A program made the translations under genes and the position numbers. A model generated the notes under the pieces. The model was not told the DNA's origin. It was given only the letters and a program-made list of their open reading frames with translations, and did not search any database. This document shows, in pieces, positions 1-9,114 of a DNA stretch of 28,400 bases; position 1 is the first letter of the stretch, and the number at the start of each line of letters is the position of its first letter. Origin of the DNA: a virus; the IMG/VR virus record IMGVR_UViG_3300032087_002115, positions 1 to 28,400 of that record; one strand, written 5' to 3'.

Positions 1-904
1 CAATCGCACCAATCATAACGGCAGTGGCACTGCTGGTAGAGTCATCTTTTAAGGCTATATATGCACCGCTATCTGAGCTTTCGAATTGTGCAACAACATC
101 GACTGCGCCTGAGTTTACCGATAAAGTTCTATTGGGAGTTGTAACTCCGATGCCTACCAATCCAGTTTCATCTATCCTTAAACGCTCTGCCCTGTTCGAG
201 CCTGTGGTGGTCGCCGTAGTAAATGCCAGAGCATAAGCTGCTCCAGTTGCAGAGGTTGACACAGCATTGATTGCCGCACCTATGCCGTCTGAATATGTGC
301 CAGTAAACGAGCCATCATTGGTGACAAAGTTTAGCTCGCCTATTTTGTCGCCTGTAGTTTTACCGCCTTGGTCGCTAATAGATAGAGCCGTAATTCCAGA
401 GGTTATTGTAGCAGGCGATGCAGTGCCGATACCCACGTTCGTGCCATCATCATAGACAACAGACGCACTAGCAGCAGATGTGCCATTACCTTTTACTAGG
501 TAACCAGAAGTGAGGCTTGTGGCTCCTGTACCACCATACGCAACGCCCAAGGTTCCGACATCGCCCGATCCTAGAAGACTAACACCGCCGACGGTCTTGA
601 TATTCGTACCGCTGACAAGAGTAGCTTGCTTGCTGTTAATTTGTGTTTGGATTGCAGATGTCACCCCATCAAGATAACTCAACTCGGCTGGTGAAATCGT
701 CGCGCTGTTAGCGGAGACGTTACCGGCTATCGTGAGTGTCTTACCAGATCCAATGTTCAATCCTACACTCGTGCCGCTTCCTGCTGCTGCAAAGAGTGCA
801 TCGACAAGATCTAAGTCGGTGTTTATCTTTCCACCCCAAGTATCGGCGCTTGCGCCTACTTCTGGTTTTGTAAGTCCAAGGTTTGTTGTGGTAGTATCAG
901 CCAT
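1..904 (-). CDS. Tail fibre protein, 3' end cut by window edge
   Basis: The reading frame opens at an ATG ending at 904, preceded by a GAGG Shine-Dalgarno, and stays open for 301 codons to the left edge, so the C-terminus is missing. Residues 11-30 read [20 protein letters not shown], a head-proximal segment I know from many phage fibre proteins. Next come Gly/Ser/Thr-rich stretches, a [18 protein letters not shown] segment (about 77-94) and the recurring fibre motifs YGGTGATS and VGIG followed by a proline. These are low-complexity beta-repeat features of trimeric fibres. The role would be host receptor binding, outside the cell at the virion tip. It lies 8 nt after the 220-residue repeat protein in the same transcription unit. 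The chaperone or receptor-binding tip would lie outside the window. Confidence 0.85.
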   Translation of the reverse strand, partial: MADTTTTNLGLTKPEVGASADTWGGKINTDLDLVDALFAAAGSGTSVGLNIGSGKTLTIAGNVSANSATISPAELSYLDGVTSAIQTQINSKQATLVSGTNIKTVGGVSLLGSGDVGTLGVAYGGTGATSLTSGYLVKGNGTSAASASVVYDDGTNVGIGTASPATITSGITALSISDQGGKTTGDKIGELNFVTNDGSFTGTYSDGIGAAINAVSTSATGAAYALAFTTATTTGSNRAERLRIDETGLVGIGVTTPNRTLSVNSGAVDVVAQFESSDSGAYIALKDDSTSSATAVMIGAI

Positions 905-912
905 ATTTTACC

Positions 913-1575
913 TCATGCAGCCAGGGAGTCTGGAAACTCTTTCGGCGTCCAAGTTTTATCTGTATCAGAAATTTCAGTCCAAGTCTCGCCCGTTACCGCT
1001 ACGGGTGTCCAGGTTTCTGGTGTATCGTCGTTTGCAACCCACGATATAGCAGTATCTGACTGTTCCGTCCATGTCTCTGGTGTAATAGGAACAGGCTCCC
1101 ATTTCTCAACTGCCGTAACGGAAACTGTCGAAACAGCAGATAGTGCCACGCTCGTAGATTGAACGCGGTTAGCGGTAGGAGTAACGGTGCTTTGCGCCGT
1201 AATCTGAACTGCACCAAGAATAGTGACTTGTGCAGCAACAGTAACCGACGCCGTAGCAGAAGATGTAGTATCTGCTTCACGAACACGAGTACCAGATATT
1301 GATCCAGTAGCAGAAGCAGAAGAAGAAATAGAGGCTTCGCGGACCCGTGTAGCTGTTGGCGAAACCGTAGCACTAGCAGATACGGCACACGCACCTTCGC
1401 GTATGCGCGTTCCGCTAGTTGTAACTGTGGAAGAAGCAGAGACTGCAATCGCCGCATCCTGTACGATTGCCCCTGCAACAGTAGTGGACGACGTGGCGGT
1501 TACAGTGATTTGACCCTCTAGTGGGTCAACACCGTAACTCCCTATGCCATATAAGCCACTACCATAACCGGCCAT
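913..1575 (-). CDS. Tandem-repeat structural protein of unknown function
   Basis: This 220-residue protein starts with a Tyr/Gly-rich N-terminus (MAGYGSGLYGIGSYGV). Residues 24 to about 161 then form seven consecutive 20-residue repeats with a consensus like AVSASATVSPTATRVREAS, that is, alternating Ser/Ala/Val/Thr followed by a TR(V/I)RE turn in the middle copies. The C-terminal third carries a second repeat type rich in ETWT and Trp. The composition suggests an all-beta rod or a tail-associated protein, and its position between the fibre gene and another small structural gene agrees. I recognise similar N-termini in phage tail regions but cannot name a function. Start and stop fit tightly between neighbours: 3 nt after the upstream stop and 8 nt before the fibre start. 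Confidence 0.8.
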   Translation of the reverse strand: MAGYGSGLYGIGSYGVDPLEGQITVTATSSTTVAGAIVQDAAIAVSASSTVTTSGTRIREGACAVSASATVSPTATRVREASISSSASATGSISGTRVREADTTSSATASVTVAAQVTILGAVQITAQSTVTPTANRVQSTSVALSAVSTVSVTAVEKWEPVPITPETWTEQSDTAISWVANDDTPETWTPVAVTGETWTEISDTDKTWTPKEFPDSLAA

Positions 1576-1578
1576 TTA

Positions 1579-1959
1579 TCAATCCAAGTCGATGTCAAAG
1601 TCACCTGATGGGATACGGAATACGTCACCGCTATCAATAGTTTTTGACGCAGTGAGCGCACCATACGCTAACAAATTACCCGCAGAAACCGCGTCATAAA
1701 CGGCTGCATAGGTAATCGTACCCCAAGATGCCGTAGCCGTAGGAAACTCTACAGCCGCGCTACTGGAGGCTTGGCTGCCTGTTACAGTAAAAGTGATAGT
1801 CTGGCGAGCGTAAGATCCTCCGCTGACTTCAGTACCACCACCAGCTTCGCCTGGATCGCTAGTAAACAACCCTACATAAAGAGTAGACGGTGCGGTGTAC
1901 GCAGAGCCGCCAAATACATGATCGAGGACTTTGTTCTCAAGATAGTTTGAAAAAGACAC
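1579..1959 (-). CDS. Conserved phage virion/tail protein
   Basis: This 126-residue protein has the pattern STLYVGLFTSDPGE, then GTEVSGGSYARQ, then a C-terminal IPSGDFDIDLD. The pattern is widespread in phage tail regions, where it is usually called a tail-fibre or virion structural protein. It begins with GTG at 1959. The Shine-Dalgarno AGGAAA overlaps the stop codon of the upstream adaptor gene, so the two are translationally linked. Its exact place in the particle is unknown. The family assignment rests on motif memory rather than a search. Confidence 0.75.
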   Translation of the reverse strand: MSFSNYLENKVLDHVFGGSAYTAPSTLYVGLFTSDPGEAGGGTEVSGGSYARQTITFTVTGSQASSSAAVEFPTATASWGTITYAAVYDAVSAGNLLAYGALTASKTIDSGDVFRIPSGDFDIDLD

Positions 1960-1970
1960 GGCGTTGTTTC

Positions 1971-2591
1971 CTAACCAAATGTACGAATACGGGTTTTAAG
2001 TTTTGACGAACCGATACGGGCGCGTTCGTCGGCCAGCATCATATCATTAAAGAACTGTTGATACAGCCCCGCCCAGATACCGACACGCTCGTCTTCTTTA
2101 AGATACGGTGCGGATTGAGCAAGAGATCCGTATAGATAAATATCTGGGCTTTCTGTTAGCAACCAGTTTGTCGTGTTGCTGTCGGATAGCGCAGGGATCT
2201 TAGCGTAATATAAAAGTTCAGAAGCATAACTACTGTCAGGTGACGGTACGACTTGGAACTGCTCACCTACCATAGAATAAAATAACGGCTGACCAGAGGC
2301 ACTATACTTCTGGCGTTCTTCCGCTGCTTGTTCCGGCGTTACATACAGTAACGGTGTGATAGGGTTTGTGTTTAACTGAAACCGAATGTTTTCTAGCCAA
2401 TCAGACGGTACAGCAAAATACGGCGTATCAAGCGTAGCGTCTGCCCTTGTGACCATCTTACGGTGACGGATAGATCTGTTAAACTGTGCTTCTGCTAACG
2501 AGATAAAACTAGGAATAACCGATGTTAAATCATCCCTGTTTAACCAATCAGCGATGGAAGACTTTAACTCTGCGTAGGTTGTAATCGCCAT
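1971..2591 (-). CDS. Head-tail adaptor, SU10 adaptor-like
   Basis: The 206-residue protein begins MAITTYAELKSSIADWLNR, the usual start of this adaptor family, which forms a ring below the portal in short-tailed phages. The frame could open 27 nt further upstream (2618). The ATG at 2591 is preferred because it overlaps the previous stop in a TAATG coupling, has an AGGGA Shine-Dalgarno and matches the family start. Features include a helical N-terminal segment, a central beta region around FYSMVGEQFQVVPSPD, and a C-terminal helix ending in a basic tail. It lies downstream of the capsid gene, as in SU10-like phages. The alternative name is tail tubular or head completion protein. Confidence 0.75.
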   Translation of the reverse strand: MAITTYAELKSSIADWLNRDDLTSVIPSFISLAEAQFNRSIRHRKMVTRADATLDTPYFAVPSDWLENIRFQLNTNPITPLLYVTPEQAAEERQKYSASGQPLFYSMVGEQFQVVPSPDSSYASELLYYAKIPALSDSNTTNWLLTESPDIYLYGSLAQSAPYLKEDERVGIWAGLYQQFFNDMMLADERARIGSSKLKTRIRTFG

Positions 2592-2896
2592 TAGATCTTC
2601 CCTGGTCGTGTACGCCATACCATATTGTCGGGATCGTTAAGCCATTTTGCTAGGGCTTCTTGATCGTTCAATATGCCTTTACGTTGTAGTTCATAATAGA
2701 CAGTCATGGGGATACGCGCAACGTGAGCGACATCTCCAAACTTCTTTGGCGCGTCATTATACGCCTGTTTGTTAGCTTCGGCAATCTCAGTAACATCTTG
2801 CTCTTTACTTATAACGGCGTCGTCATCCGTTCCGTCATAATTCAAAAAGGTTTTGATGCCAGTATGCTTATCATCACTTATCAGGCGTTTAGACAT
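2591..2896 (-). CDS. Small conserved phage protein of unknown function
   Basis: This 101-residue soluble protein has no recognised domain. It begins MSKRLISDDKHTGIKTFLNYD and has a C-terminal half with a helix-rich segment (VYYELQRKGILNDQEALAKW) and a basic end. It has a GGAG Shine-Dalgarno directly after a strong RNA hairpin (2906-2945) and ends in a TAATG overlap with the adaptor gene. Placement between capsid and adaptor suggests a virion or assembly role, which is inference only. Confidence 0.75.
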   Translation of the reverse strand: MSKRLISDDKHTGIKTFLNYDGTDDDAVISKEQDVTEIAEANKQAYNDAPKKFGDVAHVARIPMTVYYELQRKGILNDQEALAKWLNDPDNMVWRTRPGKI

Positions 2897-2905
2897 AAAT
2901 ACTCC

Positions 2906-2945
2906 TATAGGTTAGGGGGCGAGCCTAGACCCACCCCCACCTATA
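2906..2945 (-). promoter_or_regulatory. Intercistronic hairpin between capsid gene and next gene
   Basis: Positions 2906-2912 pair with 2939-2945 (7 bp) and 2915-2919 pair with 2934-2938 (5 G-C pairs), with a 2-nt bulge and a 14-nt loop. In the minus-strand transcript the stem is followed at once by the GGAG ribosome binding site of the 101-residue gene. No T-run follows, so a simple intrinsic terminator is unlikely. It may protect the 3' end of the abundant capsid message or lower translation of the next gene. Confidence 0.55.
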
Positions 2946-2951
2946 TGTCAA

Positions 2952-3902
2952 TTACGACGTTGTAAGGTCAGCTACGATGCCGTGTGCGGCTTCGTTGTTT
3001 ACCTTGAGGCCGTACTCAACGAGCATCAAACGCTTCTCAGCGTCGCCGGTTTTCGCCAGTTCCGTTTGCTCGATAGGACGCAGAACAGCCATTGACGCAA
3101 ATTGTGGGTCAACGATGAAAGCGTCGCGAGCGCGCTGGAAGCGGTTAGGCACGACATTGATGGTTCCGAAGTCGGAAACATACATATCGGCTGCACCGAC
3201 GATCTGTGCTTGCTGACCAGCAGGCACATCGCGGAAGCGTGTGGCAATGCCAGTGAAGCCAGAAACGGTTTGCTTGTTGTGCGAACCAACCATGAGCATC
3301 TTAGGTGTACCACCTGATTCCCATACCTCGGCCACTACGGTTTTCAGAAGAGCTTCTGTGAAAGCACGTTGTGTACCATCAGTACGAGCAGCAATACCGG
3401 CTGTATCAGCACCACCAGTACCGAAGTCGGTATTGGTTTTGATGAAAGCTGGTAGGCCAGCAGTACGGCGAGCCGTAGTAGTGTTACCTGCTACTGGTGA
3501 CTGGTTAGCAAGCAAGGAGCTTTCCATGTCACGCTTCAACTCAGAACCCAACTTAGCAAGCTGATATGTGAGTTCGCTACGACGACCAGCTTTGTCGAGA
3601 GCCTCAAGCGTACCTGAGATTACAACATTCTTTGTGCTGATCTGTGTGTAGTTACCGATCCGAGAAGTCGGAGACACTGCGGTGAATGAAGATACATCAT
3701 CACCTTCAAGAGCAGCGTTTGAAGAAGAAGCAGCAGCTAGGCTGTCTGTTTGCCACTCAAAGTATGTGTTCTTGACGCTCTCGCGACCGATGTTTGAAAT
3801 GAAAGGAGTTTCTTCTGGCGAAATGTTATAGATAACATTCGACAGATCTTCACGAATACCAATAGCCGAATAACGGGTAAAGGTGTTTGCTACGATAGCC
3901 AT
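2952..3902 (-). CDS. Major capsid protein, SU10-like
   Basis: The 316-residue protein has the signature of the SU10-type major capsid family (formerly DUF5309). The N-terminus has ISPEETPFISNIGR at about residues 27-40, followed by EWQTDSLAAAS and the TQISTKNVVISGT segment. An insertion-rich Gly/Thr stretch and a C-terminal LMLVEYGLKVNNEAAHG end follow. This family has the HK97 fold and builds the head shell. It follows the scaffold gene by 12 nt, the canonical order. An AGGGA Shine-Dalgarno lies about 10 nt before the ATG. No protease gene or cleavage site is visible. Confidence 0.9.
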   Translation of the reverse strand: MAIVANTFTRYSAIGIREDLSNVIYNISPEETPFISNIGRESVKNTYFEWQTDSLAAASSSNAALEGDDVSSFTAVSPTSRIGNYTQISTKNVVISGTLEALDKAGRRSELTYQLAKLGSELKRDMESSLLANQSPVAGNTTTARRTAGLPAFIKTNTDFGTGGADTAGIAARTDGTQRAFTEALLKTVVAEVWESGGTPKMLMVGSHNKQTVSGFTGIATRFRDVPAGQQAQIVGAADMYVSDFGTINVVPNRFQRARDAFIVDPQFASMAVLRPIEQTELAKTGDAEKRLMLVEYGLKVNNEAAHGIVADLTTS

Positions 3903-3914
3903 AACTTTAAGTCC

Positions 3915-4955
3915 CTAAATTAGTTTATCCAAGAGTATAGCCGCGTCTTGAACGCGACCAGTTTGTGCGAGACGCTTGGAAGCCCTCTTTAGCTCTGTAG
4001 AACCGGACTTTGCAGAAGAGTTGCTAGAACCTGGACGAACAACACGAGCTTTTTTCTTGGCTGGTTGTTTCGCTTTTTCCACTTTCTTAACACCCTTATC
4101 ATACAGCATTGCTTTACGGACAAGTGCAATATGTGCGGCTTGAGTGAGTGAATTAATATCTTGCTCAGTCAGGCCATTTGTACCCGCCCATTCTCGCAGT
4201 TCTTGGGCTTCCCGCAACATCGTCTCTTGGTCTTTCCATTCTGGAATGACTTCTGGGAGTCGAGCGCGTTCTGCTTCAACAACCGCTTGCATTTGCTGAT
4301 TACGCTGCTTGGCTTCTTCTTCGGCGAGACGCTGTTGTTCAGCCTGAATAGCGGCTAACCGTTGCGTTTGTTCGTCCTTAGTTTTACGCCAATGCCGTTC
4401 TAATCTAGCAGCCTCAATGGGGTCTTGTTCATAAAGATTATCCCAATCAGGCTCCGCCGTATTCTGTTGCTGGATTTGCTGTTGCAGCACCGGCAAGAGT
4501 TCGGCGTATTGAGTGCGTTCCGCACGAATGGCTTCCACTTCTGCTTCGAGCGATTTACGCTGTTCAGCAAGAGCGGTAGCTTTCCGCGTATAATCTGCGG
4601 TTCGAGAATATCCATTCCGAAGTTCAGCGAGGGTGACTTCCATCTCTTTACCATCAACTTTGATAGTGATGGGAAGATCATCTGTAAGTTCCTGCGTAGC
4701 TTCTTCTTCAACGTCCTCGTCGTCAGATTCGGATTCATCAACTTCTTCAGTCTCTTCGTACTCGGTTTCTTCCTCGTACTCTTCGACTTCTTCCGTTTCT
4801 GTTTCCTGGTCAGGCTCCGGCTGTTCAGCTTCTTCCTGACTTAGCGCCTCAGTCTTTTCTTGGTTATCCTCTTCAGGGCCTAGTAAATTACTGATGGCAA
4901 GAGTTGCTTCGTGAAGGCCGATCCCGCCTTGGGGGTTGCCGTCTTCATTCGCCAT
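3915..4955 (-). CDS. Capsid scaffolding protein
   Basis: The 346-residue protein has a very acidic N-terminal third (Glu/Asp runs at about residues 25-95). A long charged helical region rich in Gln, Glu and Ala (about 120-235) is predicted to be coiled coil. The C-terminus is basic, with a Lys-rich stretch, a Ser-rich linker and a final amphipathic helix (RLAQTGRVQDAAILLDKLI). This acidic, coiled-coil, basic-tail layout directly upstream of the capsid gene is typical of scaffolds that direct head assembly and then leave. Function is inferred from architecture and position. Confidence 0.8.
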   Translation of the reverse strand: MANEDGNPQGGIGLHEATLAISNLLGPEEDNQEKTEALSQEEAEQPEPDQETETEEVEEYEEETEYEETEEVDESESDDEDVEEEATQELTDDLPITIKVDGKEMEVTLAELRNGYSRTADYTRKATALAEQRKSLEAEVEAIRAERTQYAELLPVLQQQIQQQNTAEPDWDNLYEQDPIEAARLERHWRKTKDEQTQRLAAIQAEQQRLAEEEAKQRNQQMQAVVEAERARLPEVIPEWKDQETMLREAQELREWAGTNGLTEQDINSLTQAAHIALVRKAMLYDKGVKKVEKAKQPAKKKARVVRPGSSNSSAKSGSTELKRASKRLAQTGRVQDAAILLDKLI

Positions 4956-4978
4956 ATATCACCTTTTCATGTTATAGT

Positions 4979-5215
4979 TCAACTCCGTGATGCAATAGTT
5001 CCGTCATCAAGGATTGCCCGCAGTCGGGCTTTCAAACGCTCAAGGCATTTGAGCGTAAGAAACAGATCCGTTCGAGTATCGTAGTCATTGACTTCGGTCG
5101 AACGCCATTCTGAAAATATATCCTCCTCGACAGTGCTGAACGCATGAAGCAGCACTTCGTCCTCCAAAAGACGCTTGGCGTGGTTTCCTCTCGCTACTTT
5201 TTCTTCTTTGGTCAT
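4979..5215 (-). CDS. Small helical protein between portal and scaffold genes
   Basis: This 78-residue charged protein contains the pattern AKRLLEDEVLLHAFSTVEED, then a Trp, then a Thr-Asp-Leu-rich helix and LERLKARLRAILDDG. Proteins with this pattern are common beside phage portal or capsid genes, but their function is not known. The ATG at 5215 overlaps the previous stop in an ATGA arrangement, so it is probably translationally coupled. Confidence 0.7.
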   Translation of the reverse strand: MTKEEKVARGNHAKRLLEDEVLLHAFSTVEEDIFSEWRSTEVNDYDTRTDLFLTLKCLERLKARLRAILDDGTIASRS

Positions 5216-6870
5216 ACTACAGGTTCTTCAACGGGCGTTCCTGGCCCTAATATCCCTACTTCTGGTGCAGTCGGCGCTACTGTTGGCTGACCGCTAAAGA
5301 AATCAAATTCTGGTCCAAAACCATAGGTTTCGTAATCACCTGTATATGGAGTGAATTGACCGCGTGTAAAGGTGGGTACTGGTCCTAGTGTACCAGAAGA
5401 TGGGGAAACCGCACCGCCGCCTCCACCACCTACGCCTAACGCACCTAGCAGTCCACCAAGCGTTTCTAGACCGACTGCACCAAGACCGTAGTATCTAGCA
5501 ATTTGTTCTAGTAATCCGCGACCCGTTTCAGGCATAGGCTGTGTGGATGTGCCGCCAGGAGTAATAGTGCTACCTCCAGGGAATACACCAGTAACAGCCG
5601 CGCCCGCTGGCAAAACAGGCAAACCGAGCAATGGGTTTACAGGAGGAGGAGTAGGCGTAGGCGTTCCTGTAACTGTTATAGGGGGGCCTTCTGTTGTAGG
5701 AACGCCAGTTATATCTTCAACACTTGGCGGGACATCAACTTCAGGTAACACTACGTCTGCTAATGGGCCAGATACAAGACTACCTCCCGCTCCAGAAATA
5801 GCAGCAGGGAGTAAACTTCTTGTACCCTGAACTAAAATTGCGTTGGGGATTTCCTCAAGAGCCTGTCGTGCGGCTTCGCTTGCTGCCGACCTTGGACCTG
5901 CTCCTAATGCACCTGAGATAGCATCACTAGCGCCTGTAGCCGATAAGAGGGCTGTGGTACCCGCACTTAATCCAGCCCTTGCCAAAACATTTTCTATCGA
6001 CCGGCCTTGCGCTACACTTGAGGCTGCGGAGCCTAAAGCCGCGCCAAGAGGACCGCCAAGCGCCGTGCCGACAATCGGCAAACCAATATCGGCAATCGTA
6101 CCCAAAACACCGCTGCTCGGTCTGTCACGCGCCATAGTAGACCAATCATCGCTACCAGGGCTAAGCATCTCTACTCGCCAGTCGGCGTCTGAGCCTTGCG
6201 TAGCAGACAAGTTTTGCGCGGCTGAGTATACATCTTGTAAGCCCTGTGCGCCTTGCCCTTCACTGATATATTCGCCTGTGCGAGCATTAAATAAACGATA
6301 GCTGGCGTTGTCATCGAGAGGGACAAACGCGCTTCTGTTACCGCGTACATCTGCGGCATTGCCAGCGTTAGTAGAGAAAAAGTATCCAGGTTGATCGTCA
6401 AGAGATCTTAAATCTAAAACAGGGTTTTCAGTCGGAGTGCGATACGCACTAAGTAAAGGCATAGGCGTAGGTGGACGATAAGACGAAGAGACACGCATAT
6501 CTCCAGATAACGCAGCTATGTCTTGAGGACTTAGACCCGTGCTTTCAGCCATTTGACGCTGTGTTGGATCGAGTAAGCTAATCATACCTCCAGGCGTGTC
6601 AGGTATAAAATCCGTGTCGCGCCTAACCTGTCTGACGTTACCTTGGTCATCAATGTAAAACCTATTGGCATCCATGACGATCCTGTCAGCTACAGGGTCG
6701 TAAGGTGCTGGGGCTGGTGCGGGAGCAGGAGCGGGCGGTGTCATAGGGCCCGGTGTACTAGGAAGCGTAACTGTCTCTGGCAAAGGCTGCACACCGCTAG
6801 GTAGCAGAGACATGACGTTCTGCGGCGTAACTAAAGGCTCATACGTTCTACGAGTGGGAAGTAACGCCAT
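5212..6870 (-). CDS. Large Pro/Gly-rich virion protein, function unknown
   Basis: This 552-residue protein is of low complexity. Residues 35-58 are a proline-alanine run (PAPAPAPAPAP). Residues 60-250 form a mixed region with an FYIDDQGNVRQVRRDTDF segment. Residues 254-325 are a hydrophobic Gly/Ala-rich stretch that could cross or coat a membrane. The rest is Pro/Thr/Gly-rich with a poly-Gly patch near 475-482. It is coupled at both ends, by a TAATG overlap with the portal stop and an ATGA overlap with the next gene. The amphipathic Gly/Ala stretch resembles the 568-residue protein at the right end of the window. It may be an internal or ejection protein, which is inference only. Confidence 0.7.
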   Translation of the reverse strand: MALLPTRRTYEPLVTPQNVMSLLPSGVQPLPETVTLPSTPGPMTPPAPAPAPAPAPYDPVADRIVMDANRFYIDDQGNVRQVRRDTDFIPDTPGGMISLLDPTQRQMAESTGLSPQDIAALSGDMRVSSSYRPPTPMPLLSAYRTPTENPVLDLRSLDDQPGYFFSTNAGNAADVRGNRSAFVPLDDNASYRLFNARTGEYISEGQGAQGLQDVYSAAQNLSATQGSDADWRVEMLSPGSDDWSTMARDRPSSGVLGTIADIGLPIVGTALGGPLGAALGSAASSVAQGRSIENVLARAGLSAGTTALLSATGASDAISGALGAGPRSAASEAARQALEEIPNAILVQGTRSLLPAAISGAGGSLVSGPLADVVLPEVDVPPSVEDITGVPTTEGPPITVTGTPTPTPPPVNPLLGLPVLPAGAAVTGVFPGGSTITPGGTSTQPMPETGRGLLEQIARYYGLGAVGLETLGGLLGALGVGGGGGGAVSPSSGTLGPVPTFTRGQFTPYTGDYETYGFGPEFDFFSGQPTVAPTAPEVGILGPGTPVEEPVV

Positions 6871-9104
6871 TACATCGTCCCTTCAGGTGGCATTGGAGGT
6901 TGCACTGGTGGAGCAGGCTGCGGCGCGGGTTGTGGAGCAGGCTGTGACTGGGCCATAGCTTGTCTCATAAACTCACGGTCGCGCTGCATCATGGCTTGTA
7001 TACTAGCAGTATCTATCTGCGTATTATACTTCGCTTCTAGTTCAGCCGCTTTCAACATTACGTCAGCGTCAATCTTATCACGCTCACGATCATCTTTACG
7101 CAGCATTTCTTCACGCTCTAGTTCAAGTTCAGCCGCTTTCTTCTGTATATCCGCTTGGATAGACTGGGCCTGTACTTGAGCCAATATCTCTTCTGGTGAA
7201 GGTGGTGGTGGAGCAGGAGGTGGTGGAGGTGGCTGTGTAGATGGATCTTTGAAGAACATATTTGGATCTTTAAATCCAGCCAATGCCAACATTTGTGCAA
7301 GAGTGTTGCGATACTGTGATAGGTCAACAAGTGGGTTATTCTGGATACCACCTTGCTGAATAAGCATTTCTTGTTTCTGAGCAACTTGAGATAAGAACGC
7401 TAGTTTTTCTTCATTGGTTCCCGTCCCCAATGCAACATTCACAAGAACGTCCATGTTTGCGTCCCATACACGCGGGTCCATAGGCACAAATTGATTACGC
7501 AAACGCACCATACGGGGTACGTCTTGGTATGTAGTCACAAGATATAGTGCTTTCTTAAACAAGCTCTTCATGCCTGTTTCTGCAAATATACGACAGATAA
7601 GTTCGATATGCTGTTGTGCCGCCGTGATTGTCGCAGCAACAGCAGCGCGTGTAGAAGACTGTAAAGCGTTAGCATCCAAACCAGCCGCAGCTTTACTAAT
7701 ACCTGTACGGTTCTCACGCAGTTCGTCCATGTACTGCAACATCGGGAAAGCCGCTTGGCCGACAAAGGGTTGTGTAAAAGGCTGCACCATACCAGGGGCG
7801 CGCATACGAATGACGCCACCAACTTCAGTGTTCATTACGTCTTCTAGGTTTACTTGGCCTTCTACAACAGCCGTGCGCGGGTGTATCGACTGTGCAAGAC
7901 TGTCGAGCATATTACGCAAGATGTTAGATTTAATAAGTTGGATGTCCATAACGACATCCGCAATCGACATACCAAAGAAAGTATGAGGCTCTGGATCAGG
8001 GCAGAAGTCTACAAATGGAATGTGGTCGCATGGCTCGTTGTGCAAGATCTTGTATGCACTACCTGCCACACAGACACGGCGTAGTTCTGCAATACCATCA
8101 CCGTCCATATCTACATAGAGATAGGCTTCGATGTATTCAATCTTACGGCTGGCAAGATCGGTACGGCCAGAGCCAAGAATGGTAGCGTTAGGGTTACGGT
8201 CAAACGCCTCTTCATTGCCGTTAAAATCTTCTGTAGTTTCGTACCCAAGATCTTCGACTTCTTCTAGTTCGTAACCCATCTTTATAAGATCAGATACGCT
8301 GACATATCTACGGTGCGCTACAAACTCGGCTTCTTCGAGTGACTTAGCTTGACGGTCGATCAAGAACTCTTCGGGTGGTACAGACTCAACGGCGACACGG
8401 CCTTTAGTTGTAGTACGCACAACTGTGCAAGAATACGTAGGAGGTGTCTCTTGCATCATCTGTTGCCCGTCAGGGGTCATGGTTTCTGTCGAACTCATCT
8501 CGACTTCCACATCACGCAGCTCTACGTCAGGGTCCGAGGTCAGGACAGCAAAGGCTTGGCTGTCTAGTCCCGTATAGTCGATAGTTTCGACGTTTTTCTC
8601 TTCATCCCACCATATTTTCATGATGCCGTTCTTACGGATCAGCGCGTCTTTGAAAGACGAATAACAGGCGTTAAAGAAGTTATTATCGCGTGTTAGGCAG
8701 TAATTGACGTACTCTGTCGCTTGTTCTGCACTCTGTACGTCTTCTGGTCCATTTGGCGCGTACTCGACAACATTACTGGCCGAGAAGAATACGCGCATGA
8801 TAGAAGGCATGATAGCTTGGACCGTATCGCGCACATCCATTGATACAACTTGAGATCGGCCTTCCTCTTCGTTTCCGAAAGGTTCGCCTTTGTAGTATTC
8901 GCCAGCCGTAGCTCTTTGTGGGCTGATAACATCGTCGATGTAGTCTACTGCATCATCAATCTCAGCGGAGACAATACCATGTAGGTCGTCTTCCGTAACG
9001 CCAACAAACTCTTCTTCCTCTTCTACGTCTACCGGCAAGTCGCCGTTTGCAGCCATTTCAATGTCTTCGTCAGAAGGTTTGCTGTTATCGCGGTATTTTG
9101 CCAT
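6870..9104 (-). CDS. Portal protein, SU10/T7-like
   Basis: The 744-residue protein forms the dodecameric DNA gateway at the head vertex. The N-terminus is acidic. The core segments include QYMDELRENRTGISKAAAGL, typical of podovirus portals, then ALQSSTRAAVAATITAAQQH. The C-terminal tail has Pro-rich runs near 635-650 and QPAPQPAPQPAP near the end, around a charged coiled coil. The frame extends to 9143, but the ATG at 9104 has an AGGGAAAG Shine-Dalgarno and avoids overlapping the HNH gene, so that start was chosen. It lies downstream of the terminase and HNH genes, as expected for packaging genes. Confidence 0.88.
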   Translation of the reverse strand: MAKYRDNSKPSDEDIEMAANGDLPVDVEEEEEFVGVTEDDLHGIVSAEIDDAVDYIDDVISPQRATAGEYYKGEPFGNEEEGRSQVVSMDVRDTVQAIMPSIMRVFFSASNVVEYAPNGPEDVQSAEQATEYVNYCLTRDNNFFNACYSSFKDALIRKNGIMKIWWDEEKNVETIDYTGLDSQAFAVLTSDPDVELRDVEVEMSSTETMTPDGQQMMQETPPTYSCTVVRTTTKGRVAVESVPPEEFLIDRQAKSLEEAEFVAHRRYVSVSDLIKMGYELEEVEDLGYETTEDFNGNEEAFDRNPNATILGSGRTDLASRKIEYIEAYLYVDMDGDGIAELRRVCVAGSAYKILHNEPCDHIPFVDFCPDPEPHTFFGMSIADVVMDIQLIKSNILRNMLDSLAQSIHPRTAVVEGQVNLEDVMNTEVGGVIRMRAPGMVQPFTQPFVGQAAFPMLQYMDELRENRTGISKAAAGLDANALQSSTRAAVAATITAAQQHIELICRIFAETGMKSLFKKALYLVTTYQDVPRMVRLRNQFVPMDPRVWDANMDVLVNVALGTGTNEEKLAFLSQVAQKQEMLIQQGGIQNNPLVDLSQYRNTLAQMLALAGFKDPNMFFKDPSTQPPPPPPAPPPPSPEEILAQVQAQSIQADIQKKAAELELEREEMLRKDDRERDKIDADVMLKAAELEAKYNTQIDTASIQAMMQRDREFMRQAMAQSQPAPQPAPQPAPPVQPPMPPEGTM

Positions 9105-9114
9105 GTAGCTTTCC

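Noticed and set aside
4425-4844. Long plus-strand frames opposite the scaffold gene
   Set aside because: Their Phe/Ser-rich composition is what the antisense of Glu/Lys-rich codons gives. There is no Shine-Dalgarno or family pattern.
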